A stretch of DNA of 64,000 nt from Betaproteobacteria bacterium (GTDB taxonomy: Bacteria > Pseudomonadota > Gammaproteobacteria > Burkholderiales > Burkholderiaceae_D): NCBI GenBank assembly GCA_025362735.1, contig JANYFL010000065.1, forward strand, positions 121,179 to 185,178. The letters are read 5' to 3'. How positions within the stretch are numbered: position 1 is the first letter of the stretch; every line of letters begins with the position of its first letter. Below are positions 18,225 to 27,505 of this stretch, piece after piece. The position numbers and the translations under genes were made by a program. Below the pieces are notes generated by a model. That model did not search any database, was not told the DNA's origin, and worked only from the letters and a program-made list of their open reading frames with translations.

Positions 18225-19661
18225 ATGAACAACGATGATTTTGATTTGACGCTCTCAGCATTGCCGGATGAGGCGCTCAATCCCAAACAGGCCGCACGTC
18301 GGCGCTGGCTGCAAAGCATGGCCGCATTGAGTGCGAGCGGTTTAATTCCTTCGCTGGCGATGACCAATGCCATGGCGGCGCAAACGAGTAATGGCTACCG
18401 TGCCCTGGTCTGCGTGTTCCTGTTTGGTGGCAACGACTCCAACAATATGATCGTGCCGATCACAACCACGGCCTATAACGCTTATGCCGCGGCACGCGCT
18501 GCACAGGCCTCTGGTGGCCTCGCTCTGACCCAGGCCAGTCTCTTGCCTTTGCCGGTCGGTGGCAACGCTCCGTTGTATGGTTTTCATCCTGCCATGACTG
18601 GTCTGCAGGGTTTATGGAATAGTGGCAAGCTCGCCCCGCTGTTTAATGTGGGCACACTGATCAAACCGGCCACCAAAGCCAATTATCAAACCATCGGTGC
18701 GGCCCCGACCAATCTGTTTTCGCATCAGGATCAGCAAGTGCAGATGCAGGGCATTCGTCTCAACGGCGTCCTCGCACCAAGTGGCTGGGGTGGGCGCATG
18801 GCCGACAAGCTTGGCGCAGCCTCCGGCGGTCTCGCACCAGTCGGCATTTCCATTTCCGGCAACCCGATGTATCTGACGGGCGATATCAGTAGCTATGTGA
18901 CCCTGCCCAGTACCGGCTCGCTGGTCATCAATGGCTTGAGCGATACCTCGGCAGCGGGCATAGCCCGCAAGAACGCATTATTGCAACTGATGCAGTCGAA
19001 TGATGCCGTCATGATCTCGACCCTGGGCGGAATCCAGAACAGTACGGTTTCACTGACCAATACCCTCGGGCCGGTTCTAAGCGGTGCGACTTCCAGCAAC
19101 ATCACCACTGCTTTCACTGGCCTGACCTCAAGCCTGTCCAACCAGTTGAAGCAAGTCGCCAAGCTGATTGAAAATCGGGCCCAGCTTGGAAACCCCAGTC
19201 GTCAGATATTTTTTGTTTCGCTCGGGGGCTTCGACACGCATACCAATCAGATTGCAACGCAGAACAATTTGCTCACCGACGTATCTGCCTCACTGACCGC
19301 GTTCTACAACGCCACGGTCGCACTCGGTGTGCCGGACAAAGTGACGAGCTTTACCTTGTCCGACTTTACCCGCACCTTCAAACCCGCTTCCGGTGCGGGC
19401 TCCGATCATGCCTGGGGCGGTCATCACCTCATCATTGGCGATGCCGTCAATGGCCAGGCCACTTACGGGACATTTCCTAACCAGACCATCGGCGGTCCCG
19501 ATGATGTCAGTACCGAAGGTCGCTGGCTGCCCTCGACGGCGCTTGACCAGTATGGCGCCACGCTGGGCAAATGGATGGGGCTCGATGCGACCGAACTCGC
19601 CGCCGCCTTCCCCAACTTGAATAATTTCTCGGTCAAGGATGTTGGCTTTATGAAGCCTTGA
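18225..19661 (+). CDS. DUF1501-family protein with twin-arginine signal
   Basis: A 478-residue protein whose N-terminus carries RRRWLQSMAALSASGLIPS, a likely Tat signal, so it is probably exported folded. The mature part shows the DUF1501 blocks LFGGNDSNNMIVP, SHQDQQVQMQG, FVSLGGFDTHTNQ and GSDHAWGGHH, which make the family look like alkaline-phosphatase-fold hydrolases with metal-binding Asp/His residues. The start ATG 18225 has AAAAAGGAACGACC upstream; the longer frame from 18192 overlaps the DUF1800 gene and lacks support. It should act with the preceding DUF1800 lipoprotein. Substrate unknown. Confidence 0.87.
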   Translation: MNNDDFDLTLSALPDEALNPKQAARRRWLQSMAALSASGLIPSLAMTNAMAAQTSNGYRALVCVFLFGGNDSNNMIVPITTTAYNAYAAARAAQASGGLALTQASLLPLPVGGNAPLYGFHPAMTGLQGLWNSGKLAPLFNVGTLIKPATKANYQTIGAAPTNLFSHQDQQVQMQGIRLNGVLAPSGWGGRMADKLGAASGGLAPVGISISGNPMYLTGDISSYVTLPSTGSLVINGLSDTSAAGIARKNALLQLMQSNDAVMISTLGGIQNSTVSLTNTLGPVLSGATSSNITTAFTGLTSSLSNQLKQVAKLIENRAQLGNPSRQIFFVSLGGFDTHTNQIATQNNLLTDVSASLTAFYNATVALGVPDKVTSFTLSDFTRTFKPASGAGSDHAWGGHHLIIGDAVNGQATYGTFPNQTIGGPDDVSTEGRWLPSTALDQYGATLGKWMGLDATELAAAFPNLNNFSVKDVGFMKP

Positions 19662-19692
19662 AGCCGGGTGTAGAGGGAAAGACGATGCTCGC

Positions 19693-19698
19693 TATAAT
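19693..19698 (+). promoter_or_regulatory. ppa: Consensus -10 box upstream of ppa
   Basis: TATAAT lies 38 bases before the ppa start codon, with G right after it. No good -35 hexamer is found at normal spacing, so this is only a partial promoter match. Confidence 0.35.
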
Positions 19699-19735
19699 GT
19701 GAGCCGTCCCTTTCTCACTCACTCGAAAAACAACT

Positions 19736-20272
19736 ATGAGCTACGCCAATATTCCTGCCGGGCGCGATGTGCCCAATGACTTCAACGTCATTATTGAAAT
19801 CCCGATGAACGCCGACCCGATCAAATACGAGGTTGACAAGGAAACGGGCGCTCTCTTTGTTGATCGCTTCATGGGTACAGCCATGCACTACCCGTGCAAC
19901 TATGGCTACATCCCTCAGACCATCTCCGATGATGGCGACCCGGTCGATGTGCTCGTCATCACCCCGTTCCCGCTGGTGCATGGTGTGGTCGTGCGTTGCC
20001 GTGCTTTGGGCGTGCTCAAGATGACCGACGAAGCCGGCGGCGACGCCAAGCTGCTCGCCGTGCCCATCGATAAGATTCTGCCCTGGTACAAACACTGGGA
20101 AAAAGTCGAAGACATCGCCCCCGAGCGCCTGACCCAGATTCAGCACTTTTTCGAACATTACAAAGACCTGGAAAAAGGCAAGTGGGTCAAGATTGAAGGT
20201 TGGGGCGGTACCGCTGATGCACATAAGGAAATCCTGGACGGGATAAAGGCTTACGAGGCGGGGAAGAAGTAA
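19736..20272 (+). CDS. ppa: Inorganic pyrophosphatase (family I)
   Basis: A 178-residue soluble enzyme that hydrolyses pyrophosphate, pulling biosynthetic reactions forward. The family-I active site is complete: [18 protein letters not shown], the [12 protein letters not shown] block, the Asp triad in DGDPVDVLV, and KHWEKVEDI near the C-terminus. The length matches other bacterial enzymes (about 175). It appears to be transcribed alone. Confidence 0.96.
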   Translation: MSYANIPAGRDVPNDFNVIIEIPMNADPIKYEVDKETGALFVDRFMGTAMHYPCNYGYIPQTISDDGDPVDVLVITPFPLVHGVVVRCRALGVLKMTDEAGGDAKLLAVPIDKILPWYKHWEKVEDIAPERLTQIQHFFEHYKDLEKGKWVKIEGWGGTADAHKEILDGIKAYEAGKK

Positions 20273-20308
20273 GTGAGCAAGTAAGGCGGCGAAGAAGAGT
20301 GAGGTGCT

Positions 20309-20668
20309 ATGAATTTCAATTCCGCAATCGCTCTGGTGACAGTCATATTTTTAGTTGGCAGTTGGCCCTCAAATGCAGCCGACGTAGTGAAGTCCAATCG
20401 TCCTGTGGGAGAGAAAGAGTGTGCTGTCAAAGGCGGCAACTGGACGCACTATCCGATGGGCAACTTCTATTTTTGCTCGATCAAAACGACGGACATGGGT
20501 AAGTCATGTACTGACAATAACCAATGCCAGGGAGATTGCGTTCCCGAGGATCGGTCAGAAGGTAAAGATAGAAAAATACAAGGTCGTTGCGCTTCGCATC
20601 TACCCGAGCCGGGAGGCTGTCCAATTTACTTGAAGGACGGAAAGATTATTCGAGAACCATGTATCTGA
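20309..20668 (+). CDS. Small secreted cysteine-rich protein, function unknown
   Basis: A 119-residue protein with a signal peptide of about 24 residues (ending SNAA/D) and a mature part holding seven cysteines (ECAVKGGNW, FYFCSIKT, KSCTDNNQCQGDC, GRCASH, GGCPIY, EPCI), so disulfide bonding in the periplasm is likely. The spacing CxxxxxCxxxC recalls small disulfide-rich exported domains, but I recognise no family. It is followed directly by a cluster of intergenic palindromes, and its AT content is higher than that of ppa. Ribosome site is weak. Confidence 0.5.
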   Translation: MNFNSAIALVTVIFLVGSWPSNAADVVKSNRPVGEKECAVKGGNWTHYPMGNFYFCSIKTTDMGKSCTDNNQCQGDCVPEDRSEGKDRKIQGRCASHLPEPGGCPIYLKDGKIIREPCI

Positions 20669-20754
20669 GAACTCGTAGATATCGTAGGGCGCAATAACCG
20701 AAGGGCATTGCGCCGTATGAAAAATTTACGATATTCCGATGCTGATTGAAATGC

Positions 20755-20960
20755 CGAGCCGGGGGTTGCCCGGCGGCAACTTACTTTCTTTGTCTTGCCA
20801 AAGAAAGTAAGCAAAGAAAGTCGCGCCCCTACAGCGCTCTCCTTCGGAGAGTCCCCACGCAGTCAACGCAGCAACCGGCGGGCCTCGGAACTCGCTACGC
20901 TCAAACAACCGATGCCCGACTGCCCCGGTTGCTACGCCGACTGCGTGGCGCTGTAGAGGG
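20755..20960. repeat. Compound intergenic palindrome, unit 1 of a repeat cluster
   Basis: Two nested inverted repeats. First, a perfect 12-base stem TTACTTTCTTTG / CAAAGAAAGTAA (20781-20792 with 20799-20810, loop TCTTGC). Second, a long imperfect palindrome in which CTACAGCGC (20829-20837) pairs with GCGCTGTAG (20948-20956) and, inside it, CCACGCAGTC pairs with GACTGCGTGG and AACCGG with CCGGTT. Such elements are usually repeated many times in intergenic DNA of proteobacteria. No coding sequence is supported here. Confidence 0.7.
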
Positions 20961-21000
20961 CAATTCGGCCATCGGTGATTTGAGCGCTACGAACTTCTTT

Positions 21001-21104
21001 GTCATTCTGAGTGCGAAGCGCGAAGAATCTTAGGAGCTTCGTGACTGCGGACTGGCCCTCGCTCCATGGGATAACTGAGATCCTTAGCGTTGCTCAGGAT
21101 GACA
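21001..21104. repeat. Intergenic inverted repeat, unit 2 (GTCATTCTGAG type)
   Basis: A left arm beginning GTCATTCTGAGTGCG and running to AATCTTAGG (to about 21034) pairs imperfectly with a right arm CTGAGATCCTTAGCG...CAGGATGAC (21075-21103). The arms resemble a widely scattered REP-like palindrome. No gene is supported in it. Confidence 0.65.
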
Positions 21105-21106
21105 GT

Positions 21107-21199
21107 GCCGTAGGGTGGATGAGCCGCAGGCGTTATCCACCATCTGATTGCGGATCGGCAAAGCTTCTGGCGGATAACGCTACGCTCATCCGCCCTACG
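21107..21199. repeat. Intergenic inverted repeat, unit 3 (GTAGGGTGGAT type)
   Basis: The left arm (21107-21141, CGTAGGGTGGATGAGC... ending GTTATCCACC) is almost the reverse complement of the right arm (21169-21199, GGCGGATAACGC... ending CATCCGCCCTACG), with about 28 nucleotides between them. It is a third, unrelated palindrome family placed directly after unit 2. Confidence 0.7.
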
Positions 21200-21252
21200 A
21201 ATTTCTCTGTTTTCCCTCTGCGTCTCTGCGTCGAAAGCTTTTCGGCAAACCC

Positions 21253-22413
21253 TCAACCACTCTTGAACGGATTCCGTTCATTCAACTCATCCATGTAGTT
21301 CCCAATCCCGGCGGACTCACGTCTTAGAAATACTTCAACTGCATCTGCAAACGCAGGATGCGCCAGCCAGTGGGCTGAATGGGTTTTTACTGGCAAAAAG
21401 CCGCGAGCCATTTTGTGTTCGCCCTGTGCGCCGCCTTCAAAGGTCTGAATGCCATTTGCGATGCAGAATTCCAGCGGCTGGTAATAGGCGCATTCGAAAT
21501 GCAGGCAGGGGACGTGGGCGAGTTCGCCCCAGTAGCGTCCGTAGAGCGTGTCGGGCGTGTACACCACCATCGAACTCGCGATGGGTTTCATGCCTTGACC
21601 CGCATCGCGTTCGGCGATGATCAACAGCAGGTTTTCCGGCATGGTTGCGCCGATCTGCTGGAAGAACTCCACATTCAGATAAGGCGTGGAGTGATGGGCG
21701 CGATAGGTGTGGTTGTAGCACTGTGTGAACAGGTGCCAGTCCTGCTCGGTTACTTCAGCACCGCGCACATGACGAAAACGCACGCCCGCATCGGCGACCT
21801 TGCGGCGTTCGGCGCGGATGTTCTTGCGTTTTTTGCGTTCCAGGGTGTCCAGAAATTCGTCGAAAGATGAATAGCCCTGATTGAGCCAGTGAAACTGCAC
21901 GCCGTCGCGCAGCATCAGCCCTTGTGCTTCCAGCGTTTCAGCCTCATTGTCGAGTGGATAGAGCAGATGCAGTGAAGACAACCCGCTGGATTTTGCATGT
22001 TCCAACAGGGCTGCGATGAGGGCCTGACGCGCTTCGTTATCAACGGCCAGCAAACGCGGCCCTGTCACGGGTGTGAATGGAATCGCCGACAGCAGCTTGG
22101 GGTAGTAGGCCAGACCATGACGCTGGTAGGCGTCGGCCCAAGACCAGTCGAACACATACTCGCCATACGAATGAGATTTGCGATAGAGCGGGGCAGCGGC
22201 GACTAGATTCTCACCTTGCCAGAGCGTCAAATATTCAGGCTGCCAGCCGCTGGATTGACTGGCACAGCCGGCCTCATGCAGGGCATGCAGGAAGGCGTAG
22301 CGAAGAAAGGGATTTGAATTACGAGAGGGATAGGCCAACGCGTCCCAGCGTGCCTGACCGATCTCAGCCAGATTGGTGATGATTTTGCTAAAGATACCCG
22401 TGCGATAATCCAT
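21253..22413 (-). CDS. FemAB/GNAT-type N-acyltransferase (peptidogalycan biosynthesis-like)
   Basis: A 386-residue member of the GNAT-fold family often labelled peptidogalycan biosynthesis protein (COG3146). Typical blocks are NPFLRYAFLHALHEAGC, the YGEYVFDWSWADAYQRHG segment, FTPVTGPRLL, the basic ERKKRKNIRAERRKV stretch, and FEGGAQGEHKMARGF near the C-terminus. The reaction and substrate are not established. I set the start at the ATG at 22413 because the longer frame from 22449 overlaps the divergent nadE start; the two start codons are then only 12 bases apart. Its stop lies just outside the palindrome cluster. Confidence 0.82.
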   Translation of the reverse strand: MDYRTGIFSKIITNLAEIGQARWDALAYPSRNSNPFLRYAFLHALHEAGCASQSSGWQPEYLTLWQGENLVAAAPLYRKSHSYGEYVFDWSWADAYQRHGLAYYPKLLSAIPFTPVTGPRLLAVDNEARQALIAALLEHAKSSGLSSLHLLYPLDNEAETLEAQGLMLRDGVQFHWLNQGYSSFDEFLDTLERKKRKNIRAERRKVADAGVRFRHVRGAEVTEQDWHLFTQCYNHTYRAHHSTPYLNVEFFQQIGATMPENLLLIIAERDAGQGMKPIASSMVVYTPDTLYGRYWGELAHVPCLHFECAYYQPLEFCIANGIQTFEGGAQGEHKMARGFLPVKTHSAHWLAHPAFADAVEVFLRRESAGIGNYMDELNERNPFKSG

Positions 22414-22425
22414 TAAAAATCGTCC

Positions 22426-24126
22426 ATGCACGAAGTCAATACACCTCAACCAAACCAGCCAAACAGAGTGAGTTCAAATCCACAGGCGGACATCAAGATC
22501 GCCATTGCGCAAATCAATTGCACGCTGGGTGATCTGGCGGGCAATACCGAAAAAATCTTTCTGGCGGCTCAACGTGCTGCGTCCTTGGGCGCTGATATTC
22601 TGGTAACACCGGAACTGGCGCTGACCGGTTATCCGCCTGAAGACTTGCTGCTTCGTCCTGCATTGTATGCGAGAACAGAAGAGGCTCTGCAGGCGCTAAT
22701 TGCCCGTCTGATTGCGGATTCAACGGAGTTGGCGCGGCTGCACGTCGTGCTCGGTCACCCCATCACGAAGGACGGCAAACGCTATAACGCCACTTCGGTA
22801 CTTGCACATGGCAAGGTGCTAGGCACGTACCGCAAGCATGACCTGCCCAATTACGATGTCTTTGACGAGCAGCGCTATTTCACGCCAGACAATCGGCCGT
22901 TTGTGTTCGAACTGAAAGGAGTGCGTTTTGGCATCAATATCTGCGAGGACACCTGGTTCCGCTACGCGCCCGATGCGGCACGGGCAGCAGGTGCTCAGGT
23001 GCTGCTGGTGCCGAATGCGTCGCCCTATCACATGAGCAAACAGAATCAACGTCTCGATGTGATGCGTGAAAACGTGTCGTCTGCCGGGCTGGCGCTGGTC
23101 TACGCCAATCTGGTCGGCGGGCAAGATGAGTTGATTTTCGACGGCGGTTCGTTTGTGTTGAATGCGGAAGGCGAATTGATTGCACAGTCACCGCGCTTCG
23201 AAGAAGACCTGCCGATCATTCAATTTTCTGGTGCGATCCCTCAAGCCGCTGCAATAGCGTCTGAAACGGCGATTGAAGAACAGGTCTATCACGCGCTGGT
23301 GCTGGGCGTGCGCGATTATCTTGGCAAGAATGGATTTCCTGGAGCCATCATCGGGTTATCGGGTGGCGTTGATTCCGCGCTGACGCTTGCGGTCGCAGTC
23401 GATGCGCTGGGTGCCGACAAGGTGCGCGCCGTAATGATGCCTTCGGTTTACACCGCCGATATTTCCTGGATTGACTCGCGTGACATGATCAAACGTCTCG
23501 GGGTGCAATACGACGAAATTCCAATCGCGCCGATGTTCGATACTTTCCGCGCCGCACTCGCTGAGCAATTTTCCGGATTGAAGGAAGACGCGACCGAGGA
23601 GAACATTCAGGCGCGCATACGCGGCACGCTCCTGATGGCCTTGTCCAACAAGACCGGCCGCATCGTGCTGACCACCGGCAACAAGAGCGAAATCGCGACC
23701 GGATATTGCACCCTGTATGGTGACATGGCGGGTGGGTTTGCAGTGATCAAGGATATTGCCAAGACCCTGGTCTATCGACTCTGCGCCTGGCGCAATGCAA
23801 CTTCGCAGTTTGGCCTGAGCAACGTGATTCCTGATCGTATACTCACGCGCGCGCCGTCAGCCGAGTTGCGTCCCAACCAGCTTGATCAGGATTCCTTACC
23901 CCCCTACGAAATTCTCGATGCCATCATGCAACGCTACATGGAAGAAGACGAAAGCGCCGCTGAGATCATTGCTGCCGGATATTCCGAGGCCGACGTCAAA
24001 CGCGTCGCCCGGTTGATCAAGAACAGCGAGTACAAGCGCCGCCAGGCGCCGGTAGGCATTCGTGTGACCCACCGGGCGTTCGGACGGGACTGGCGTTATC
24101 CGATTACCAATCGCTTCCAGGATTGA
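22426..24126 (+). CDS. nadE: Glutamine-dependent NAD+ synthetase
   Basis: A 566-residue two-domain enzyme. The N-terminal nitrilase-type glutaminase domain (about 25-270) has the catalytic triad regions TPELALTGYPPEDLL, YRKHDLPNYDVFDE and the nucleophile in FGINICEDTW. The C-terminal ATP-pyrophosphatase domain carries the P-loop GLSGGVDSALTL, TTGNKSEIATGYCTLYGD, and RAPSAELRPNQLDQDSLPPYE. It amidates nicotinic acid adenine dinucleotide to NAD+, using ammonia released from glutamine. ATG 22426 is the first start; GTG 22468 is an alternative that would remove a poorly conserved tail. glnB follows, linking nitrogen sensing to a glutamine-using enzyme as in related betaproteobacteria. Confidence 0.95.
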   Translation: MHEVNTPQPNQPNRVSSNPQADIKIAIAQINCTLGDLAGNTEKIFLAAQRAASLGADILVTPELALTGYPPEDLLLRPALYARTEEALQALIARLIADSTELARLHVVLGHPITKDGKRYNATSVLAHGKVLGTYRKHDLPNYDVFDEQRYFTPDNRPFVFELKGVRFGINICEDTWFRYAPDAARAAGAQVLLVPNASPYHMSKQNQRLDVMRENVSSAGLALVYANLVGGQDELIFDGGSFVLNAEGELIAQSPRFEEDLPIIQFSGAIPQAAAIASETAIEEQVYHALVLGVRDYLGKNGFPGAIIGLSGGVDSALTLAVAVDALGADKVRAVMMPSVYTADISWIDSRDMIKRLGVQYDEIPIAPMFDTFRAALAEQFSGLKEDATEENIQARIRGTLLMALSNKTGRIVLTTGNKSEIATGYCTLYGDMAGGFAVIKDIAKTLVYRLCAWRNATSQFGLSNVIPDRILTRAPSAELRPNQLDQDSLPPYEILDAIMQRYMEEDESAAEIIAAGYSEADVKRVARLIKNSEYKRRQAPVGIRVTHRAFGRDWRYPITNRFQD

Positions 24127-24194
24127 ATAGCGACGAGACGCTTGAACAACGGAAACTCTGCGTCTTCTGTGCGCTCTGCGGCGATGGTTTTTGA

Positions 24195-24596
<402 letters not shown>

Positions 24597-24614
24597 TTTT
24601 GTTCGCTCAAACCA

Positions 24615-24642
24615 ACGGGCGCCGTGTGCGCCCGTATTTTTT
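24615..24642 (+). terminator. Rho-independent terminator after glnB
   Basis: An eight-base stem ACGGGCGC / GCGCCCGT with loop CGTGT is followed by ATTTTTT. Confidence 0.85.
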
Positions 24643-24657
24643 GGTTAGTTGCTATTA

Positions 24658-26010
24658 ATGTCTTCGTTTAATCCGGATTCGGCAAATCTCAGCGATTGGC
24701 TCGCTTACGTCGAGTCTTTGCATCCCAAGTCGATTGCAATGGGGCTGGAACGCTCTCGTGTCGTGGCTGATCGATTGGGCATCCGTTTTGATGTGCCGGT
24801 CATTACGGTCGGTGGCACCAATGGCAAGGGTTCGACCTGTGCCATGCTGGAATCGATTTTGCTCGAAGCTGGCTTTCGCGTTGGCCTTTATATCAAGCCG
24901 CATTTTCTGCATTTCAATGAGCGTGCGCGGGTCAATGGCGACATGGCCAGTGATGCGGCCTTGATCGAGCAGTTCAAGGCAGTCGAGACGGCGCGGACTG
25001 CTGCCGAACCAATCGATCTCACCTATTACGAATTCACCACGCTCGCCATCCTGCGGTTGTTTGCCCGGGCCCCACTGGATGTCGTCATTCTCGAAGTGGG
25101 TCTCGGTGGACGGCTCGACACGGTGAATCTGATTGATGCCGATTGTGCTGTCGTCACCAGTATTGATATTGACCACACGGAGTATCTGGGGACGACGCGT
25201 GAGCAAATTGGTTTCGAGAAAGCCGGAATTTTTCGTGCTGGCAAACCAGCTATTTGCGGCGATCCGGTACCGCCGCAATCGCTAGTCGATCATGCAGAAA
25301 AAATCGGTGCCGACTTGTGGCGTTTCGGTAGCGACTTCAATTATTCCGGTGACAAGCAGCAGTGGAATTTTGCGACTCGCACGGCGCGGCGTTCCAGCCT
25401 CAACTATCCGGCTTTGCGTGGTGCCAACCAATTGCTGAATGCCTCTGCGGCACTGGCCGCTCTTGAAAGTTTGCGTGATCGCATACCAGTGACGCAGCAG
25501 GCGGTTCGCTCTGGGCTGTTGCGCGTCGAATTGCCGGGGCGCTTTCAGGTTCTACCGGGCAAGCCCACCGTGATTCTTGATGTGGCGCATAACCCGCATG
25601 CGGCGGCGGCGCTGGCGCAGAACCTCGACCAGATGGGCTTTCATCCTTATACCCATGCGGTGTTTGGAGCGATGCAAGACAAAGACATCGCGGGATTGCT
25701 GAAAAATATTGGCGATCGTGTGGATCATTGGTATCTGACCGGTTTGCCCACCCCACGTTCTGCGACGTCAGAGCAATTACAAGAGACTTTGGCGGTGAGT
25801 GGATTTATGCCAGGGCCGGATCGCACGGTGAACAGCTTCGATGCACCCGCCTTGGCTTGGAAGGCGGCGCTTAGTCAAGCCAACGAGAATGATAGAATTG
25901 TGGTGTTTGGTTCCTTCTATACCGTTGCGGGTGTGATGCAGGAAAGACAGCAGTCAAGATCGGTTCATTCATTAGCACCATCATCGACACACTCATCGCA
26001 GAATCACTGA
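24658..26010 (+). CDS. folC: Bifunctional folylpolyglutamate synthase / dihydrofolate synthase
   Basis: A 450-residue Mur-ligase-type enzyme that makes dihydrofolate from dihydropteroate and glutamate and extends the glutamate tail. The P-loop TVGGTNGKGSTCAMLESIL, the YYEFTTLAILRLF and EVGLGGRLDTVN segments, and DVAHNPHAAAAL in the C-terminal domain are intact. The start is taken as ATG 24658; the frame can be read from TTG 24649 but that lies in the glnB terminator tail. In many relatives accD precedes folC; here nadE-glnB does. The last 25 residues are Ser/His-rich and variable. Confidence 0.93.
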   Translation: MSSFNPDSANLSDWLAYVESLHPKSIAMGLERSRVVADRLGIRFDVPVITVGGTNGKGSTCAMLESILLEAGFRVGLYIKPHFLHFNERARVNGDMASDAALIEQFKAVETARTAAEPIDLTYYEFTTLAILRLFARAPLDVVILEVGLGGRLDTVNLIDADCAVVTSIDIDHTEYLGTTREQIGFEKAGIFRAGKPAICGDPVPPQSLVDHAEKIGADLWRFGSDFNYSGDKQQWNFATRTARRSSLNYPALRGANQLLNASAALAALESLRDRIPVTQQAVRSGLLRVELPGRFQVLPGKPTVILDVAHNPHAAAALAQNLDQMGFHPYTHAVFGAMQDKDIAGLLKNIGDRVDHWYLTGLPTPRSATSEQLQETLAVSGFMPGPDRTVNSFDAPALAWKAALSQANENDRIVVFGSFYTVAGVMQERQQSRSVHSLAPSSTHSSQNH

Positions 26011-26083
26011 ATTCAATGACCAATTTACAGCTTTCCGAAAACAACGAAGCTGTTTTGAAGCTGGTACCGGGGCTGTAATCGAC

Positions 26084-26887
26084 ATGGCTTTGATCGGACG
26101 CAAAGATTCCTCTGACTCAGCGGCACCTCCACGCCGCAATCGCTCCAACCGCGCAGAAGAAACCGGGCCTACGTTTGCTGATGATCCACTGGATCCGATG
26201 CTCGATGTCAAGAAGCGTGCACGTCGCCGACTGATTGGTGCGATTGCGTTGGTCATCGGCGCCATCGTGTTTGTACCGATGGTGTTTGAACCCCAATCCC
26301 GGCCGGTTGTGGACGACATCAGTATCCAGATTCCCGACAAGAACACCCGTTTCGAACAGGCGGCTCCGGCCAAACCTATGGTTGCTGCACCTGAGCCCGT
26401 GAGTCCTCCACCGACTGAATCGGTAGCAGAAAACACGGCGCCTCCTGAATCTTTTAAAGACAAAGCGGTGACTGTACCTGCACATACCGTATCTCCGAGT
26501 TCCGAACCTGCAACTCTCAAGAGTTCGGTGAACAAATCGGTTGAAACCAAGCCGACAGAGCCCAAAGTCACTGAACCAGTCAAACCTGCAACTGACGATG
26601 CACGTGCTGTGGCCTTGCTCGAAGGAAAGGCTACGCCCGCAACTGAAGCCAAGTCTGAAACCTTTGCGGTACAGATCGGGGCTTTTTCTGACGCGGACAA
26701 GTTGAAGTTACTGCGAGAAAAACTAAGTTCAGGGGGCTTTAAGACCTACACCGAGGTGGTCAAAACGACGCAGGGTGAACGTACCCGCTTGCGGCTAGGC
26801 CCCTATCCATCGCGTGCGGAAGCCGACAAAGTGCAAGAGCGAATCAAGAAACTGTTTGTCCTGGATGCGACCGTTGTACCGCTGTAA
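26084..26887 (+). CDS. SPOR-domain cell-division protein (DedD-like)
   Basis: A 267-residue bitopic protein with a basic cytoplasmic tail, a membrane helix at about 46-67 (RLIGAIALVIGAIVFVPMVF), a long Pro/Thr/Lys/Glu-rich periplasmic linker, and a C-terminal SPOR domain (about 190-267: FAVQIGAFSDADKLKLLREKL, RLRLGPYPSRAEADKVQERI). SPOR domains bind denuded peptidoglycan at the division septum. The gene lies in the conserved folC-SPOR-cvpA-purF order. Confidence 0.88.
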   Translation: MALIGRKDSSDSAAPPRRNRSNRAEETGPTFADDPLDPMLDVKKRARRRLIGAIALVIGAIVFVPMVFEPQSRPVVDDISIQIPDKNTRFEQAAPAKPMVAAPEPVSPPPTESVAENTAPPESFKDKAVTVPAHTVSPSSEPATLKSSVNKSVETKPTEPKVTEPVKPATDDARAVALLEGKATPATEAKSETFAVQIGAFSDADKLKLLREKLSSGGFKTYTEVVKTTQGERTRLRLGPYPSRAEADKVQERIKKLFVLDATVVPL

Positions 26888-26920
26888 TTCGTCCCAATAT
26901 GACTCATGCAGGTTCGAGTC

Positions 26921-27409
26921 ATGACATGGTTTGATTATGTCGTACTGATCATATTGATTGCTTCGGTGATCATCAGTGTGGTCCGTGGACTAGTCAATGA
27001 GATTCTTTCCCTGTGCGCGTGGTTGGCCGCGTTCGTCGTCGCGAATACCTGGGCCGCAGATTTCTCTGGTATGTTGCCTGGCTTCGTGCCGGGGCAGATG
27101 ACGCGTTTGATCACCGCTTTTGCGGTGCTGTTTATTGGGACGCTATTACTGGGCGCGTTGGTTAATCTGGCGATTCGGCAGTTAATCAAACTGGCCGGTT
27201 TGACCCTCGCGGATCGTGGCTTGGGTGGATTGTTTGGACTGGCGCGTGGTGTGTTGATCATTTTGACACTGGTGATTTTGGCTGGTCTGACCACTCTGCC
27301 GCAGCAACCCTTCTGGCACGATGCCTTGTTCTCGCCAGTTGCTGAAACGGCGGTGCGAACGATCAAGCCGATGCTGCCTTCAGAGTGGTCGAAGTATGTT
27401 CGTTATTGA
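26921..27409 (+). CDS. cvpA: CvpA family membrane protein
   Basis: A 162-residue inner-membrane protein with four predicted helices and the family opening TWFDYVVLIILIASVIISVVRG. CvpA was named for colicin V production in E. coli; its exact role is still uncertain, with links to envelope homeostasis. ATG 26921 fits the family N-terminus; ATG 26906 would add five residues. It precedes purF, as in most proteobacteria. Confidence 0.9.
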   Translation: MTWFDYVVLIILIASVIISVVRGLVNEILSLCAWLAAFVVANTWAADFSGMLPGFVPGQMTRLITAFAVLFIGTLLLGALVNLAIRQLIKLAGLTLADRGLGGLFGLARGVLIILTLVILAGLTTLPQQPFWHDALFSPVAETAVRTIKPMLPSEWSKYVRY

Positions 27410-27505
27410 TGTTGGCTTGGTGAAGCAATAAGCAACGAAAGTGTTTGAGGACGAGCGGCTAACTTCTGGTTTGCCGTATCCATAAAATTTTATTCGAGTG
27501 TAGAT

